A stretch of DNA of 64,000 nucleotides from Chrysogorgia sp. JL179-B06 (taxonomy: Eukaryota; Cnidaria; Anthozoa; Scleralcyonacea; Chrysogorgiidae), in the NCBI GenBank assembly GCA_035772405.1, contig JAYKKM010000339.1:1719501-1783500 (forward strand). The letters run 5' to 3'. The notes under the pieces were generated by a model. It did no database searches. It worked only from the letters and a program-made list of their open reading frames with translations, and was not told the origin of the DNA. The translations under genes and the position numbers were made by a program. The number at the start of each line of letters is the position of its first letter. Position 1 is the first letter of the stretch. Positions 23,401-33,488 of the stretch are shown piece after piece.

Positions 23401-26400
23401 CTTCATGTTCAATGTTTATATAATGCAATGCAATGTAAACAAACAATGTAAACAGAAACGTGGACATGAGGAGAACGGACTGGACGGCACCTTTAAAAGT
23501 ATGGTATTCTGTTCCTGTCTATCAAACTCGCAGATTTTGATTGTTTAAAGGGCCATGCATGTGCCATTATCCAGGGTGTGCTTATGCACCTGTCAATGTT
23601 AAGCCCCAGAGTTGGGGGGAGGGGGGTTATCGGGCATATGTGGGGCATTTGACCATGTTTTATTGCCCCACCGTCGGGAATTTGATCGTTATTCTAATGG
23701 CCCGAGGTTTGATTTCACCAAAGGATTAATAGCTCATATTTATCTTGAGACGAAAAGTCTTTTTTTGCCTCTTTAAGGTAATCCCCACGTGGTTATATTT
23801 GATTACGTTTGACAGATATTTTTGCCCAACAGTGGGGAATAATTGATCGAAAATTTGTATGAAAAATCAAATGCCCCACATATGACCGATACCCCCCCCC
23901 CCCCCCTCTCTGGGGCTTAACATTGACAGGTACATTATATACAAGGGAATAGGGTATAATAAATAAATGACAGGAAAATTAAATTAATCTGGTTGGTTAA
24001 AAACTTTCCTTAGTTTATGATTGAGTCGGTTTTCTTTGATGTACCGCGGGCTTTATCTAGCATAAAGACCATGAATACTAATTAGATAATAAATGAAGGA
24101 AAAACTAAGGAAATCTTTGTCCAAGGTGGATAAAATGGACAAAACTTTGTCGGAAAACCTCCTCAATCATGAACTAAATCAGTTAGATCCCTCGAATGTC
24201 GGGCTTTATGCTATATATTAAAGCCCTCTAATAGCATAAAGCCCTCCTTCTCGGAATCAATATTATAAATATTATAAGTGAACATAGTAATTTGGCACTG
24301 TGCAGTTTAATTATATACAGTATATGAAAAATAATTTAACCAAATTTTAAAAACTTAATTCTACTAACTTTAACATTTTACAATAATTAATTTTCTTACT
24401 TTGTGGATCACAAAAGGAGTCATTAAGTAGAGCCTTTCTCAAATTGTCTATATTTTTCAAATTGCCTTCCACTTTTCTTCTAAAAATATTTTCATTCATA
24501 TCTGATGTAGGTCTTGATTGACCATCCATCAATCCAACAGTGATTTGTAAAGTGGGACACACAAAATCAAGTTGGTCATAGACGTCTATATTTGGGATGG
24601 TAAGCCAGTTACACTTGCATTTTAGTCTAAAAAATAATGGAAAAAGGTGTTTAAAATGTGGTACCTATTTCCTTTCATTCTCATTCAGTCATACCCTGGG
24701 TGCCAGAGGTTCTTCCACGCTCGATTAGGTGGGTGGGAAAGGCAGGCGGGCGAGGCGCATCGCCCTCCCTCTGGCTCGCCTGCCTGCCTCACCCTCCCGC
24801 CTTCCTCGCCCTCCCGCCTGCCTCATAAAAATATTGGATACATAGATTTTACTCAAAAGTGCTCTCAAAATGCAGGAAATGCCATTTCTAAGACCCCAAA
24901 GGGCTATATTAAGGTTGTGTGGGCGCTCTGGCATATTTTCAGCATGGGGCCCTTGCTACCTTGAGACACCCCAGTTCAGTGGTTTCACCATGAGTGCAAG
25001 AGAAAATTGGACTCCTTTTAATAAGTCTGTGGTTACCAGGGCCTGCGCTTACCAGGGCCCGCGCTTACCAGGGCCAGCGCTTACCAGGGTCCAGCGCTTA
25101 CCAGGTCCCAGCACTCATATAATGCTTCTGCCATAGGGTTAATTATCTGGCCCTACTTGAAATAGACAGGCACTTGACTCAGATCAAAAGACTGAAGGTT
25201 ACAATGTGCTGGTTCAATTAATAGTATATACTGCCCATGCAGTAGTGCACTAATATATCAGGAATTTCTAGATTGTTTTTGGTGGTTTTAGCTGTCTAAG
25301 CTTCTGTTAGTTTCTGTTGTATTAGAACAGCTCAGGTCATTACTCAAATCATACCCGACACTTCTATTAACACTCTTAACCCCAGTATTAACATACAAAT
25401 TCTCCTTACTGGTCTCCTAACATTTCTTATAGTACTAGTTGGGAGAGTTGTTTTAAAAACATGTCAGTTTATCTTTAGTGATCATTTTCTATATTCTCAT
25501 TACCTCTATACTTGATTAACCATTGATATTATTAAGAGAAGTTCGATGTTGATCATCCCTGTACTGAAAATTCCTTTTTTAAGTAGTTTTAAGTCAACAC
25601 CTTCATCCTGTTTGACATATTTCCTCAAAACAGTCTGGCATAAACACCTGTGATCCACCTGTATTAATTATTTAAATATGCAAACAACACATTTTGACGA
25701 TAAAGTCAACCCAAAAGCGTTTCACTTTATCATGCTATTATCGCATATTTTAACTATGTTTTTTTACCAGAAAACATCAGTGTTATTGGGAGTCTGAAAT
25801 TATTTTGGTTTGATAGTTAAAATGGAAAGACATGCAATGAGTTGTTGAACCTTCAATCTAAAAACACCTGTAAAAGAAAGAGTTCTGTAGAACGCGAAAA
25901 TGAAAGAGATACGAAGCCACAGAAACAAGACTCTAGTTGTAAAGTTACGTAATTTCAATAGTTTATCTTTCAATTTTCATGGACTATTTTTTTGGGAAAG
26001 AACACTTTAGCGGCAACCTTAAAAATACAGCCTTTTTTCCCACGCAATTATATCCCATTATTATTATAAACTATATATCATATTTCACAACTTCAAATCA
26101 TATTTCAACTGACCTAATATGTCCTGTTTCACATGAAAAAAAAACACCGTTTTAGGTACATTAGAACGAGTTTTCCTGTTGCAAATTAAAGAACTTAGAT
26201 ATGTGTTCTTTTCAATAAAAAAGAAAGTATTAACCGCGTCACAAACGTTGAGAGACCTTAATATTTACAAACGACATAACCTAAGGATAAATTGTGCTGT
26301 CAAACCATATTTTTACAAATTACGCAGCCCCTGTACGCAGCCGAAATATCCAGAATTCTATATTATTTCGCGAACGTTACATTCGCCTAGTATTCCATTC

Positions 26401-26816
26401 CGTCAGAATTTGTACTTCCCGAACTCAAACACAACCAATTTTTCCTTAACAATGGTAGTTCCGCCTTACAAATTCCTTGTTCAACTTCCGCTGGAAAAAG
26501 TTTCATATAAATGGTGATATTACTCAAAATAAGAGAGTAGAGAAGCAATTTTGTATTTCTTGTAATAATTTAGCACAAACTTAGGTCGCGCGAACTACGG
26601 TGTTAAACTCAGAGTACGACAGTACAATACTTGTATATTTCAACATGGACATGTCAGTCAGTCCGACCGACGTTCCCCCGACATACTCACACAGTTTTGT
26701 ACTTACATTGGATTGAGATGGTCCCAAACGATCATTGGGAGATATCTTGATGCCTGGCCAAAGTGTTGACACAATGAGAAAATGAAAAGGCTCCATATAT
26801 ACAGAACGCAAGCCAT
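11474..26816 (-). CDS. Ephrin-like transmembrane ligand, 7 exons, 457 aa
   Basis: Coding exons (minus strand order): 26816-26707, 24626-24400, 20933-20811, 19589-19428, 17495-17115, 16524-16381, 11700-11474. Every junction has GT/AG and matching phase (first intron phase 2, all others phase 1), and the frame stays open to TAA at 11474-11476. Residues 1-22 (MACVLYIWSLFIFSLCQ...) look like a signal peptide. Residues 28-175 fit the ephrin receptor-binding domain: IVWDHLNP near its start, YDQLDFVCP (compare DKLDIICP in ephrin-B), and four spaced cysteines at about 60, 109, 120 and 171, the last before a hydrophobic strand (CAMVLVMNI). Exon 5 (209-334) is a Ser/Thr/Cys-rich stalk. Exon 6 holds one membrane segment (about 355-379) followed by RKK. 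The 78-residue tail has one tyrosine and ends MYAS, unlike the tyrosine-rich, PDZ-binding tail of bilaterian ephrin-Bs. Known family role: membrane ligand for Eph receptor kinases. The assignment is by pattern, not by database search. The exon 4 donor (GTATTG) is weak and chosen by phase. Confidence 0.82.
11776..12130 (+). repeat. GGAT-rich minisatellite
   Basis: Tandem variants of GGATGGTGGATGGAT and GGTGGCTAGGTGGATG, imperfect, about 350 bp, inside ephrin intron 6 close to the last exon. Confidence 0.85.
12530..12640 (-). mobile_element. Penelope-like tail fragment
   Basis: Matches the complement of 16005-16110 (TGAAGACACTAGATTGGAGT, GTCGAAACGTT), a motif type typical of Penelope-like element ends. 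Confidence 0.55.
12640..12840 (+). mobile_element. SINE-like body fragment
   Basis: GC-richer than its surroundings, with CCGGAGTACCCGGAGAAAAA near 12795. I recall similar sequence as a dispersed SINE body in invertebrate genomes. There is no pol III head here. Confidence 0.35.
13443..13971. mobile_element. TTAA-flanked fold-back MITE
   Basis: TTAA at 13439-13442 and 13972-13975, with inverted ends AGGGAAATGGCAATAAAAAT. Arms include TGACGTCA and the YY1-like CAAGATGGCGG. Confidence 0.9.
14150..14666. mobile_element. TA-flanked mariner-type MITE
   Basis: Inverted ends CAGTAAACACCCGCTATGAA immediately inside TA dinucleotides, as for Tc1/mariner-class elements. It interrupts the retroelement reading frame. 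Confidence 0.85.
14877..15370. mobile_element. TTAA-flanked fold-back MITE
   Basis: TTAA at 14873-14876 and 15371-15374, with inverted ends AGGGACACTCCGGCCCAAAT. Related elements start at 54713 and at about 57966. Confidence 0.9.
15640..15745 (-). mobile_element. 5S rRNA-derived sequence
   Basis: On the minus strand, GGTTAGTACTTGGATGGGTG and flanks match the 3' half of eukaryotic 5S rRNA. The 5' half is diverged, so this is a 5S-derived SINE or pseudogene rather than a working 5S gene. Confidence 0.65.
15785..16150 (+). mobile_element. Penelope-like end with inverted repeat
   Basis: An inverted repeat (AGCTTCTGGTAATAAACCAC at 15816 and its complement at about 15944) is followed by a tail with TGAAGACACTAGATTGGAGT and CGAAACGTTGGGTC. 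Similar tails lie at 12530-12640 and 28830-29010. Confidence 0.6.
16560..17055 (+). repeat. tRNA-like tandem array 3, filling ephrin intron 5
   Basis: Five full units and a partial one, in the same 87 bp register, antisense to the host gene. Ephrin intron 5 is 16525-17114, so about 84 percent of it is this array. Confidence 0.85.
17565..17912. repeat. Long inverted repeat in ephrin intron 4
   Basis: Arms share GTAATGCAGATCTGAG and GTTCATTGCATAGCTCTAG with their complements. It is a fold-back element with no coding support. Confidence 0.7.
18853..19349. mobile_element. Fold-back DNA element, 9 bp target duplication (copy 2)
   Basis: Same family as 1348-1831, in inverted orientation. The flanking exact 9 bp duplication is CTCCTTGCT (18844-18852 and 19350-19358). 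It lies in ephrin intron 4, about 80 bp downstream of exon 4. Confidence 0.85.
19920..20665 (+). repeat. GCTTGCGTCAGT minisatellite in ephrin intron 3
   Basis: About 740 bp of 6/12 bp units built from GCTTGC and GTCAGT. Because of this regularity, most frames on both strands are open (up to 210 codons); none has independent coding support. Confidence 0.9.
20992..21620. mobile_element. hAT-type MITE, 8 bp target duplication
   Basis: Inverted ends TAGGGGTGCACCGGAAC, with the exact 8 bp duplication TCCCCCAC at 20984-20991 and 21621-21628. Subterminal GGTTCCGGCCGG repeats. It lies 58 bp upstream of ephrin exon 3. Confidence 0.88.
21870..23168. mobile_element. Degenerate related element with nested insertion
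   Basis: GTTCCGGCCGG-rich ends and a right end GGTTCTGGTGCATCCCTA mark a decayed relative of 20992-21620. It holds the TTAA element 22222-22892 and an approximately 84 bp tandem duplication near 22935-23100. Confidence 0.65.
22222..22892. mobile_element. TTAA-flanked element with arms of about 200 bp
   Basis: TTAA on both sides (22218-22221, 22893-22896), ends GGTAGCAAGATCCCTCTGAA and complement, with arms extending to TATATCCCGATTTTGACCAA. Confidence 0.9.
23587..23931. mobile_element. Small TIR element with C/G homopolymers
   Basis: Inverted ends ACCTGTCAATGTTAAGCCCC, with a G-rich run near 23615 and a C run near 23891-23906. Confidence 0.7.
23932..24399. other. Unassigned intron sequence
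   Basis: Part of ephrin intron 2. AT-rich, with nothing recognised. Confidence 0.4.
24720..25115 (+). repeat. GC-rich low-complexity block and 15 bp minisatellite
   Basis: A CCTGCCTGCCTCACCCTCC-type low-complexity block (about 24735-24830), and five copies of GCGCTTACCAGGGCC at about 25035-25110. Confidence 0.7.
25116..26700. other. Ephrin intron 1, mostly unassigned
   Basis: A SINE fragment (about 25185-25270, matching the tail of the 62 kb SINE) is visible. The rest shows no gene or full element. Confidence 0.4.
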
Positions 26817-28096
26817 AGCTTGTGTTAGACGTAGACGTTAATATTAAAGATAGTTACTTGTTGATAACTTGGGTTAATAATTGTCCCATCTGCCCAATCC
26901 TGCAGGTGCGTCGGTCTGTCCTTCAGGCGCTCAAAAATGCCAGTTATAAACTCTGACCGATGTCCTTCGATTAAAAACAGTTCCTTCGAAAAGCTATTGT
27001 TAGTCAAACAGTTCTCCTCTGGCTCAAAACCGACACAGGTTGTCTAGGCTACCTGTCCCCTGTAGATCGACATTACTTAATTACTGTTTACATTCGAGAT
27101 ATCTGTCTCCGTATATTAACTATGGTAGACTGTGGGAGGTATATTCAACTCTATGGCGTTCCTGAAGATTTCTATTTGGATAATATGTGAATTTGTGTGC
27201 GTATAGATAACATTTAGCTGACGTTAACATTGTATAATTATTCTGTATTTCACAGAATAATTCTGCGTATAGATTTACGAGAAATTTTGCCGTAAATCAT
27301 AGAAACGCGAATTTTTTACAAGCGCAAATGTTACCATGGCAATCGTTAGCATGGCAACCACTCTGCAGACTCTACGATTAATACCGTCGTAAAACATCGT
27401 CGTCACATCGTAAATTGGAAAAAAACAGCCAACCTTTGGGATTTTATCCCAAGATTTTTGGATTTTTTTTGGATTTTTTCTCAGGGGATTCGACCTTGGG
27501 ATTTTTCTTGGGATTTTTCCAGAGCAAACAGTTTCGGTTTTAAAAATCTTATTTCAATTTCAATACCCGTGTGAATTTGTACTTTGTACTACAACGTGAA
27601 ATTTTTATCTTGCCAACCTTACGACATTATGAGCCAGATCGAAACTCGATTATGTTGCACTATTTCCATTTTCAATTGGCCCACAACATTTTAAAAAGCC
27701 TTCCGCGGAAATTCGGTCACCTATGGAGTAGTTTCATCTGGTTTACCCTGCTTGTGACGTCACCAATTTCCAGTTAATTAGGTCAAATATTACAACAAGA
27801 TGGCGGATTGTTGACTGTCTTTTTGTCATAATTATCTGAAATATTTCAAAAACCAAGAAAGAAACAGAAAAATTGTAAAAGGTCTTCTTATACCATTTTA
27901 CGAGTTCTTTCAAATGAGACAAAGTTAGATTTTCTGTCGGAGAGCCTCAAATGGCAATAGAGACCTGGGAACTAGTCAGGTTATTGGTAAAAAATCGGGG
28001 AATCTTGGGATATTTTCAGACCTTTATTGGAATATTGGGATTTTTACGAAACTTGACTTGGCAACACTGTCGAAGAGGAGTCGAGGACAGCTTAAT
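26817..28096. promoter_or_regulatory. Ephrin-VHL divergent intergenic region
   Basis: The 1280 bp between the divergent starts of the ephrin-like gene and VHL. The ephrin-proximal 600 bp looks unique; 27426-28069 is a mobile element. A YY1-like CAAGATGGCGG and a TGACGTCA palindrome lie near 27755-27810 inside the element. No TATA box was recognised for either gene. Confidence 0.4.
27426..28069. mobile_element. hAT-type element upstream of VHL
   Basis: The right end (TTGGCAACACTG) and the internal TTGGGATTTT-rich sequence match 60229-60601, which has an 8 bp target duplication. A second fold-back MITE is nested at about 27630-27955. It ends 27 bp before the VHL ATG. Confidence 0.75.
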
Positions 28097-29383
28097 ATGG
28101 ATTCGCCATTTACATTACGTTCGTTAGAATCAAAGATTCGATCGCCAATTCGTTTTATCAACAACACAAGTCGAAGCGTCGACATACGTTGGGTAAATTA
28201 CGTTGGCGACGAGGTGTCGTATGGTATTTTCGAAGATGGAGAATCAGACATCGACTCATTTGTTACTCATCCATGGGTCGCTGTTGATAAAGAAAGTAAG
28301 CAACGATTACGGCTGAACTCAGAAGATGTGTTTTATCCTCCGGCACCTCGATATGTTCGAGTTTATACTAGAGATGGACAAGTCGCGCGAAGACATACAC
28401 ATGTGTACATTACTGTACCAGGTAAGGCTAGGAATATAAAGATGTGGATATCATATGGAAAGGAGAAATAAGAGAACTTCAATGTACATACACACACAGA
28501 CATATATATATATTTATTTTTTTCCGGTCCGTATCCTACCAAATCCTGCTTTCTGATTGGCTAACGAGCGGTCCGTATGAGCCCATACGGACCGCTCGAC
28601 ATAATTTCAGTTTTAAATGCGTTTTATAATCCGTAAAATATTCTAAAAACATTTGAAAATGAACTCAAACGAGATTGAACATATTGAAAGACATATAAGT
28701 GATATTTTTATCCGGATAGAGACTTAACTCTCAATTTCCTTTGACGAAGAAAAAGCACAGACTTTTCTTTTTTGTCCACTGATTAGAAATACTGATGACG
28801 ACCAAAAAAACAAGCCAGGATATTAAAACATTTTTTGAACGTAACTTTTAAAGTTACCGTCCATGACCCAACGTTTCGACACTCCAATAGTCCAATCTAG
28901 TGTCTTCATCAGGGGTGATTGTTGTAAAGTTGGGATCCCTATTTATACCCTCATAGAACTGATGATGATGTCTATTAAGTTATTAACAAGATGCAAATAA
29001 GCTTCTGGTAATATTTTTCGACATTTTGAAGATCTCTTATTTCTCCTTTTCATGTTATAACCAGTTCTTTTGAAAACTTAGCAGCTTTCATATTAATTAT
29101 TCTTATAGTACAGTGTTTGACAATATTATAGTTAAAATAAATACGGTATAATAAATAATAAATAAATAATAATAAATAATATTGACAATGATGATATTAA
29201 ATAATAATAAAAATAAGTAATCGATCAAACCCCTATTTTATAGTTTTCCATGTAGAAACACTTCAAGAACTCTGCTGTGAGGCTATCGCAGATTCAATGC
29301 CATTTGAAGCCATTGATAAACTACCAGTGCCAACGTTTCTTAAAGATGAAATCCGAAAACATTCGGAGGAGCCTGAAAACTGA
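28097..29383 (+). CDS. VHL: Von Hippel-Lindau tumour suppressor homologue, 2 exons, 150 aa
   Basis: Exon 1 is 28097-28421, exon 2 is 29256-29383 (TGA at 29381). The intron is GTAAGG...TAG, phase 1. Residues 1-109 form the beta domain. Human hydroxyproline-pocket positions W88, Y98, S111, H115 and W117 are all recognisable (IRWVNY, EVSYG, SFVTHPW), with Phe for Y112. Exon 2 encodes the alpha domain: an elongin-C BC box (TLQELCCEAI) followed by LPVPTFLKDEI, which fits a cullin box. VHL is the substrate receptor of a CUL2-elongin B/C ubiquitin ligase that recognises hydroxylated HIF-alpha in animals. The protein lacks the acidic N-terminal extension of human VHL and is close in length to the 160-residue short isoform. 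The ATG at 28097 is the first in frame; the frame is open upstream but enters transposon sequence. The intron matches the position and phase of the second human VHL intron; the first human intron is absent. Confidence 0.94.
28505..28610. repeat. GGTCCGTA hairpin element in VHL intron
   Basis: GAGCGGTCCGTATG and its perfect complement (28567-28597), related to the fold-back at 13085-13320. Confidence 0.7.
28830..29010 (-). mobile_element. Penelope-like tail in VHL intron
   Basis: Same tail as 15990-16150, inverted, ending with AGCTTCTGGTAAT. Confidence 0.55.
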
Positions 29384-30044
29384 AAGAGTTGCTGGACGTT
29401 GCATGGCTCTCTCTTGCGATGCAGAATATTACATTGTGACAGTCTTTTCATAGGCGTACGAGACTGGGGCTGCAGGACCCCCCCCCCCCAGTTGTTTGAA
29501 CAATCAGCTCTATTCGGGCAATGGATTCTCATTGAGGGAATCTGGGATTTCATTGTTGTTCATCGTTTAGCAATGGTTAAAAGTAGCATATAGACAGGCC
29601 TTGGTCCGGGCATTGTCTAAACGTAATCTCGTATATTCAACTTGAATATATCTAATACATTTGGTTTTGTGGCTAATTGCTTTTCCTTCCTTCTCTTCTG
29701 CCGTCGTGCAACGCATTCCTTATGCGCGTTGCGGGAGAGATTTCCACGCGGTCTAAATTTGGAAAATCTGTGTTACTTTAACGTTAAATACTTTGAATCC
29801 TGCACACTGCCGCGGCTGCAAAAACGAGAAAAGTGCCCTCAAATTGCAGGAAATACACTTTCAGGGGAATCAAAAAATTTTCTCGGGAGCATGCCCCCAG
29901 ACCCCCTAATGTACATGTTTCCAATGCATGTTCATATACATTGATGAAAAACGTGCATGTGCAATAATGCTTAGGCTAAACGATGGCAATTTGTGTTCTT
30001 CAGTGATATTGATGTCATAATTTATTCGGGCAAGATCTACAAAA
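29384..30044. other. VHL downstream flank
   Basis: Presumed VHL 3' UTR and flank. It has a C homopolymer near 29478 and no second gene. Confidence 0.4.
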
Positions 30045-30634
30045 TTTTCATATGGACTTATAGTACGTATTCCATATAAGGTCATAACGGACGGGACTTG
30101 GGAGCAAATACATTGCCCTCGTACCAGCCCACTGGATGCGGATACGTAACACGTTACGATATGTTCGATTATCCGCTCTTTCTAAGAAAATTACGTTCGC
30201 TCGCCGGATAAGCTGTACGCATATTGTAAACAGATAATTTACCTTTGTTTTAATATATATTGTAGCTTTGGGAGTTGATTATTTCTCAAGAAAACGTTCG
30301 TCGAAGACAGCCGAAAGTTCGTTTACAAGATGGTATCCGTAATACGAAAATTATATTTTTGGGCATGTTCGATTACCCGCGTTCAAAGAGAACTAAGTTA
30401 GCTACCAGGATAAGCTGTATCTATGTTGTAAATAGATCATTTAACTTTAAAAGAATAATATTCTATAGCTTTGTGGGAGGGTTAGGACCTTTGTTGTTTT
30501 GGGGTCGGTTACAATCTAATTAACTTGGAGGCTGGTACGAGGGCAATGTATTTGCTCGTCAGGGCAACGTATTTGCTCTTCCCAGTCCCGTCCGTTATGA
30601 CCTTATATGGAATACGTACTATAAGTACCTATCA
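30045..30634. mobile_element. TIR element, copy 2 of a near-identical pair
   Basis: Same element as 4541-5182, in the same orientation, with a short internal deletion near 30105. Both ends are intact. Confidence 0.75.
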
Positions 30635-30639
30635 AAATT

Positions 30640-32450
30640 TTGCATGTACACCTATGAGTCTTTTAACTATTGACAACCATACTAGCTAGCAATTGTTACT
30701 TGTTGGCCGTTTACGAATAAGGTCTATTAATCCATGTAACGGACATTACACAGTTTGTCAAATGTTGAAAACTAATTTGATATATTTCTTCCACTTTTAC
30801 CATTGTTTCATTTTGAATTTGAACAACAATTGATGTTCAACTTACTAATTTTTCAGAGTGTTTTGGAAAATGTCATATATTTACAATCACAATATTTTGC
30901 GTAACGGACATTACTCCAGAAAAGACATGCCTATTTTAGTACTTTTTCAAACAACATATCTTCTCAATTACAATGATTGTTACAACAAAACACCTAAATT
31001 ATGAATCCATTTGTACATACATGTACTTTAAAATTATTTGTACATGCTGGATAAAATTTTACCTTTTTTTTGAAATAAATAACAAATTTGTGTGTAGCAG
31101 ACATTACACAGAAGCCGTAACGGACATTACACTTTTGTCTCATGCTTCTTTAATAATATTTGTCCCCAAAGTTACCCAATTTGATAGGGGGATTCGATTT
31201 AAAACAAATTTAATCCATTGTAATATTTTCAACAATCAACCAAAATACTGCTTTTTTAAGCATAGTATGCACACATTGTAAATGTTGTGTAAAAACCTTA
31301 ATTTCATGTAAAATTGTAACTATGTAGAGGTAAATTTGAAGAATTACAACACTGTATTTGGATGTTGGCAATAAAGTTAGACGTTTTTATAGCTAGAGGA
31401 TAAAATTTCTTGCTTAATTTAAGAAATCACAAAAAGTGCATTTAAACATGGAGTTGCCCTATAGACCTTTCACGTTGGCTACCATTTTAAATATTCTGTT
31501 ATGTACATATACATTAGCCTTTACAACCTTATCAGTTGGCAATTCAAAAGAATCTTTGCTTCCTCACAAACAAGGCCACAAAGACTAATTTAGATGCATA
31601 TAAACAGGGCTCAAGATTTGAATTTTTTTCCAATATCCAAGTGGATACTAGCTAGTATCCCAGATTTGGATACTTTAGTAGGGTTCCGATTAGCAGTATC
31701 CAAACAAGGTAAAATATAAAAATAATAAGGCAGCAATTATAGAATACCCGTCCACTTTTGAAACCGCATTTAAGACAGAAATACAAACCAGGATGCTCTT
31801 TGTCTTTAAATACACGAAATAAGAAACAAAGCACCAAAACAGAGCTATTTTGTCGAACATTTCGCCAAAATGTACAGGACTTTTTTATAGTATCCCATCG
31901 GGATAGCATATCCAATATTAAAATATGGTATCCCGTGGTTGAAAGGGTCTTTTATTGATAATATATTGTTGTTTTGAATTACAGTACAGGGCCACAGGCT
32001 AATAGGAAGTAATTTAAAATTAGAAGTTGCAGTATCTAAAATTCAAAAGTAATTTAGCATGGATATTAGTGGCTGGTCACAGACATTATCCGGTACAAAT
32101 ATCCCATTTCTAGAGATTTGACAGTTACAATGTTAATTGTGTCTGTCATCTTGTCCGAAGATTATACTCAACTTTTTGTGAAAGTAAATGATTTTTGTGT
32201 TGAATGGACTACGTTTAGATTTTGTGTTGTACAATCTCAGTTTAGAGACATTACGCTAAGTTTGGAGACATTACGCTAAGTTTGGAGACATTACGCTAAG
32301 TTTGGAGACATTATTAACATTATGTTGACAGGTACAATATTTTGTGTGTCCGTTACAAATTCATTTGTGCTCGTCATTCTAACAGGTACGGCAAAAATAA
32401 TAATTTCCAGGCTTTCCAATTACTGTGAATTTATAGTATTGCAAAAAATG
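30640..32450. mobile_element. Dispersed element with internal satellite
   Basis: It contains several GTAACGGACATTAC motifs (about 30737, 30901, 31108) and four 20 bp units GACATTACGCTAAGTTTGGA at 32247-32312. The flanks of those units match, inverted, both flanks of the large array at 47281-48115. Overall ends were not determined. Confidence 0.6.
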
Positions 32451-33006
32451 GCATATAAAAATAAAATTTGTAATAAGTACACTTTTGGTTTTGTCTAAAA
32501 TATATCAACACTCCTAGAAAATGCTACAAAAATATTTATTTCACAACATCCACATTTTATTACAATCATAACTATGCCTTCCCCTTACGTCTACAAATAT
32601 AATTACTCTCTGTGACCATAATTTTGAGATTGATATTTTTTCAAACAGAATTCCAATGATGTCAAATGAATATTCACTTTTATACTAAAACTCAACTAAA
32701 TAGAAAGCTGCTTGATTGGGTATTACAAGTTTTCTTTATCATTCTTTCAAAATATGAACTTTCGGACTTCATGGTGGATATAATGCAGTAATATTAAAAA
32801 TGTCTTCTTTAAGATTCATTTAGATTGTTTCTGGACGGTTCACTTCGTTCACCCTCTTCGTAAAATGTTGGCTGCAGATAAACAAAAAAAAATGTCACAC
32901 AAAGAATAGGCGTCACTCTATGCCCAGTTTACCAACTACAGGTATTTCTTATAATACTAGTTGGGAAAAGTTGTTTTAAAAACATGTCAGTTTATCTATT
33001 AAAGAA

Positions 33007-33460
33007 ATTGGCAACAAAAACTAAGTTTGTCTAATATAAAAGAACTCGTAAAATGATAGAGTAACACCTTTTCCGTATTTTACTTCGTTTTTGAAATATT
33101 TCAGTTTGTTTGATATGTAAATGAGATGGTCTCTGACGTCAGGTGCAGGGTAGAGAATTTTCACTCATTAAAAAATGTCTTCTATCTCAGTGATTGCTAA
33201 GTTTACAACGTTCGTTATCATGAGGAATTATTATACGCACATTTTCAAGTAAACTTGTGGAACAAACTTGAAGATGGAACTAATGTTTTAATGTGTGAAA
33301 TTCTCCACCCAACACCTGACGTCAGAGACCATCTCATTTACATATCAAACAAACTGAGATATTTCAAAAACGAAGTAAAATACGGAAAAGTTGTAAAAGG
33401 TGTTACTCAATCATTTTACGAGTTCTTTCATATTAGACAAACTTAATTTTTGTTGCCAAT
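33007..33460. mobile_element. Long-TIR fold-back MITE (second copy)
   Basis: Same family as 5294-5750, with ATTGGCAAC...GTTGCCAAT ends and a TGACGTCA in each arm (near 33137 and 33319). Confidence 0.8.
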
Positions 33461-33488
33461 GTCCGTTAAATGTACCAGAGCATAAGGA

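Noticed and set aside
26179..26517. 112-residue plus-strand frame in ephrin intron 1
   Set aside because: No domain or motif recognised, AT-rich, antisense inside an intron; no splice support seen.
28058..28096. Upstream extension of VHL by 13 codons
   Set aside because: It would need a TTG start and its first residues derive from the hAT element end; ATG at 28097 is the better start.
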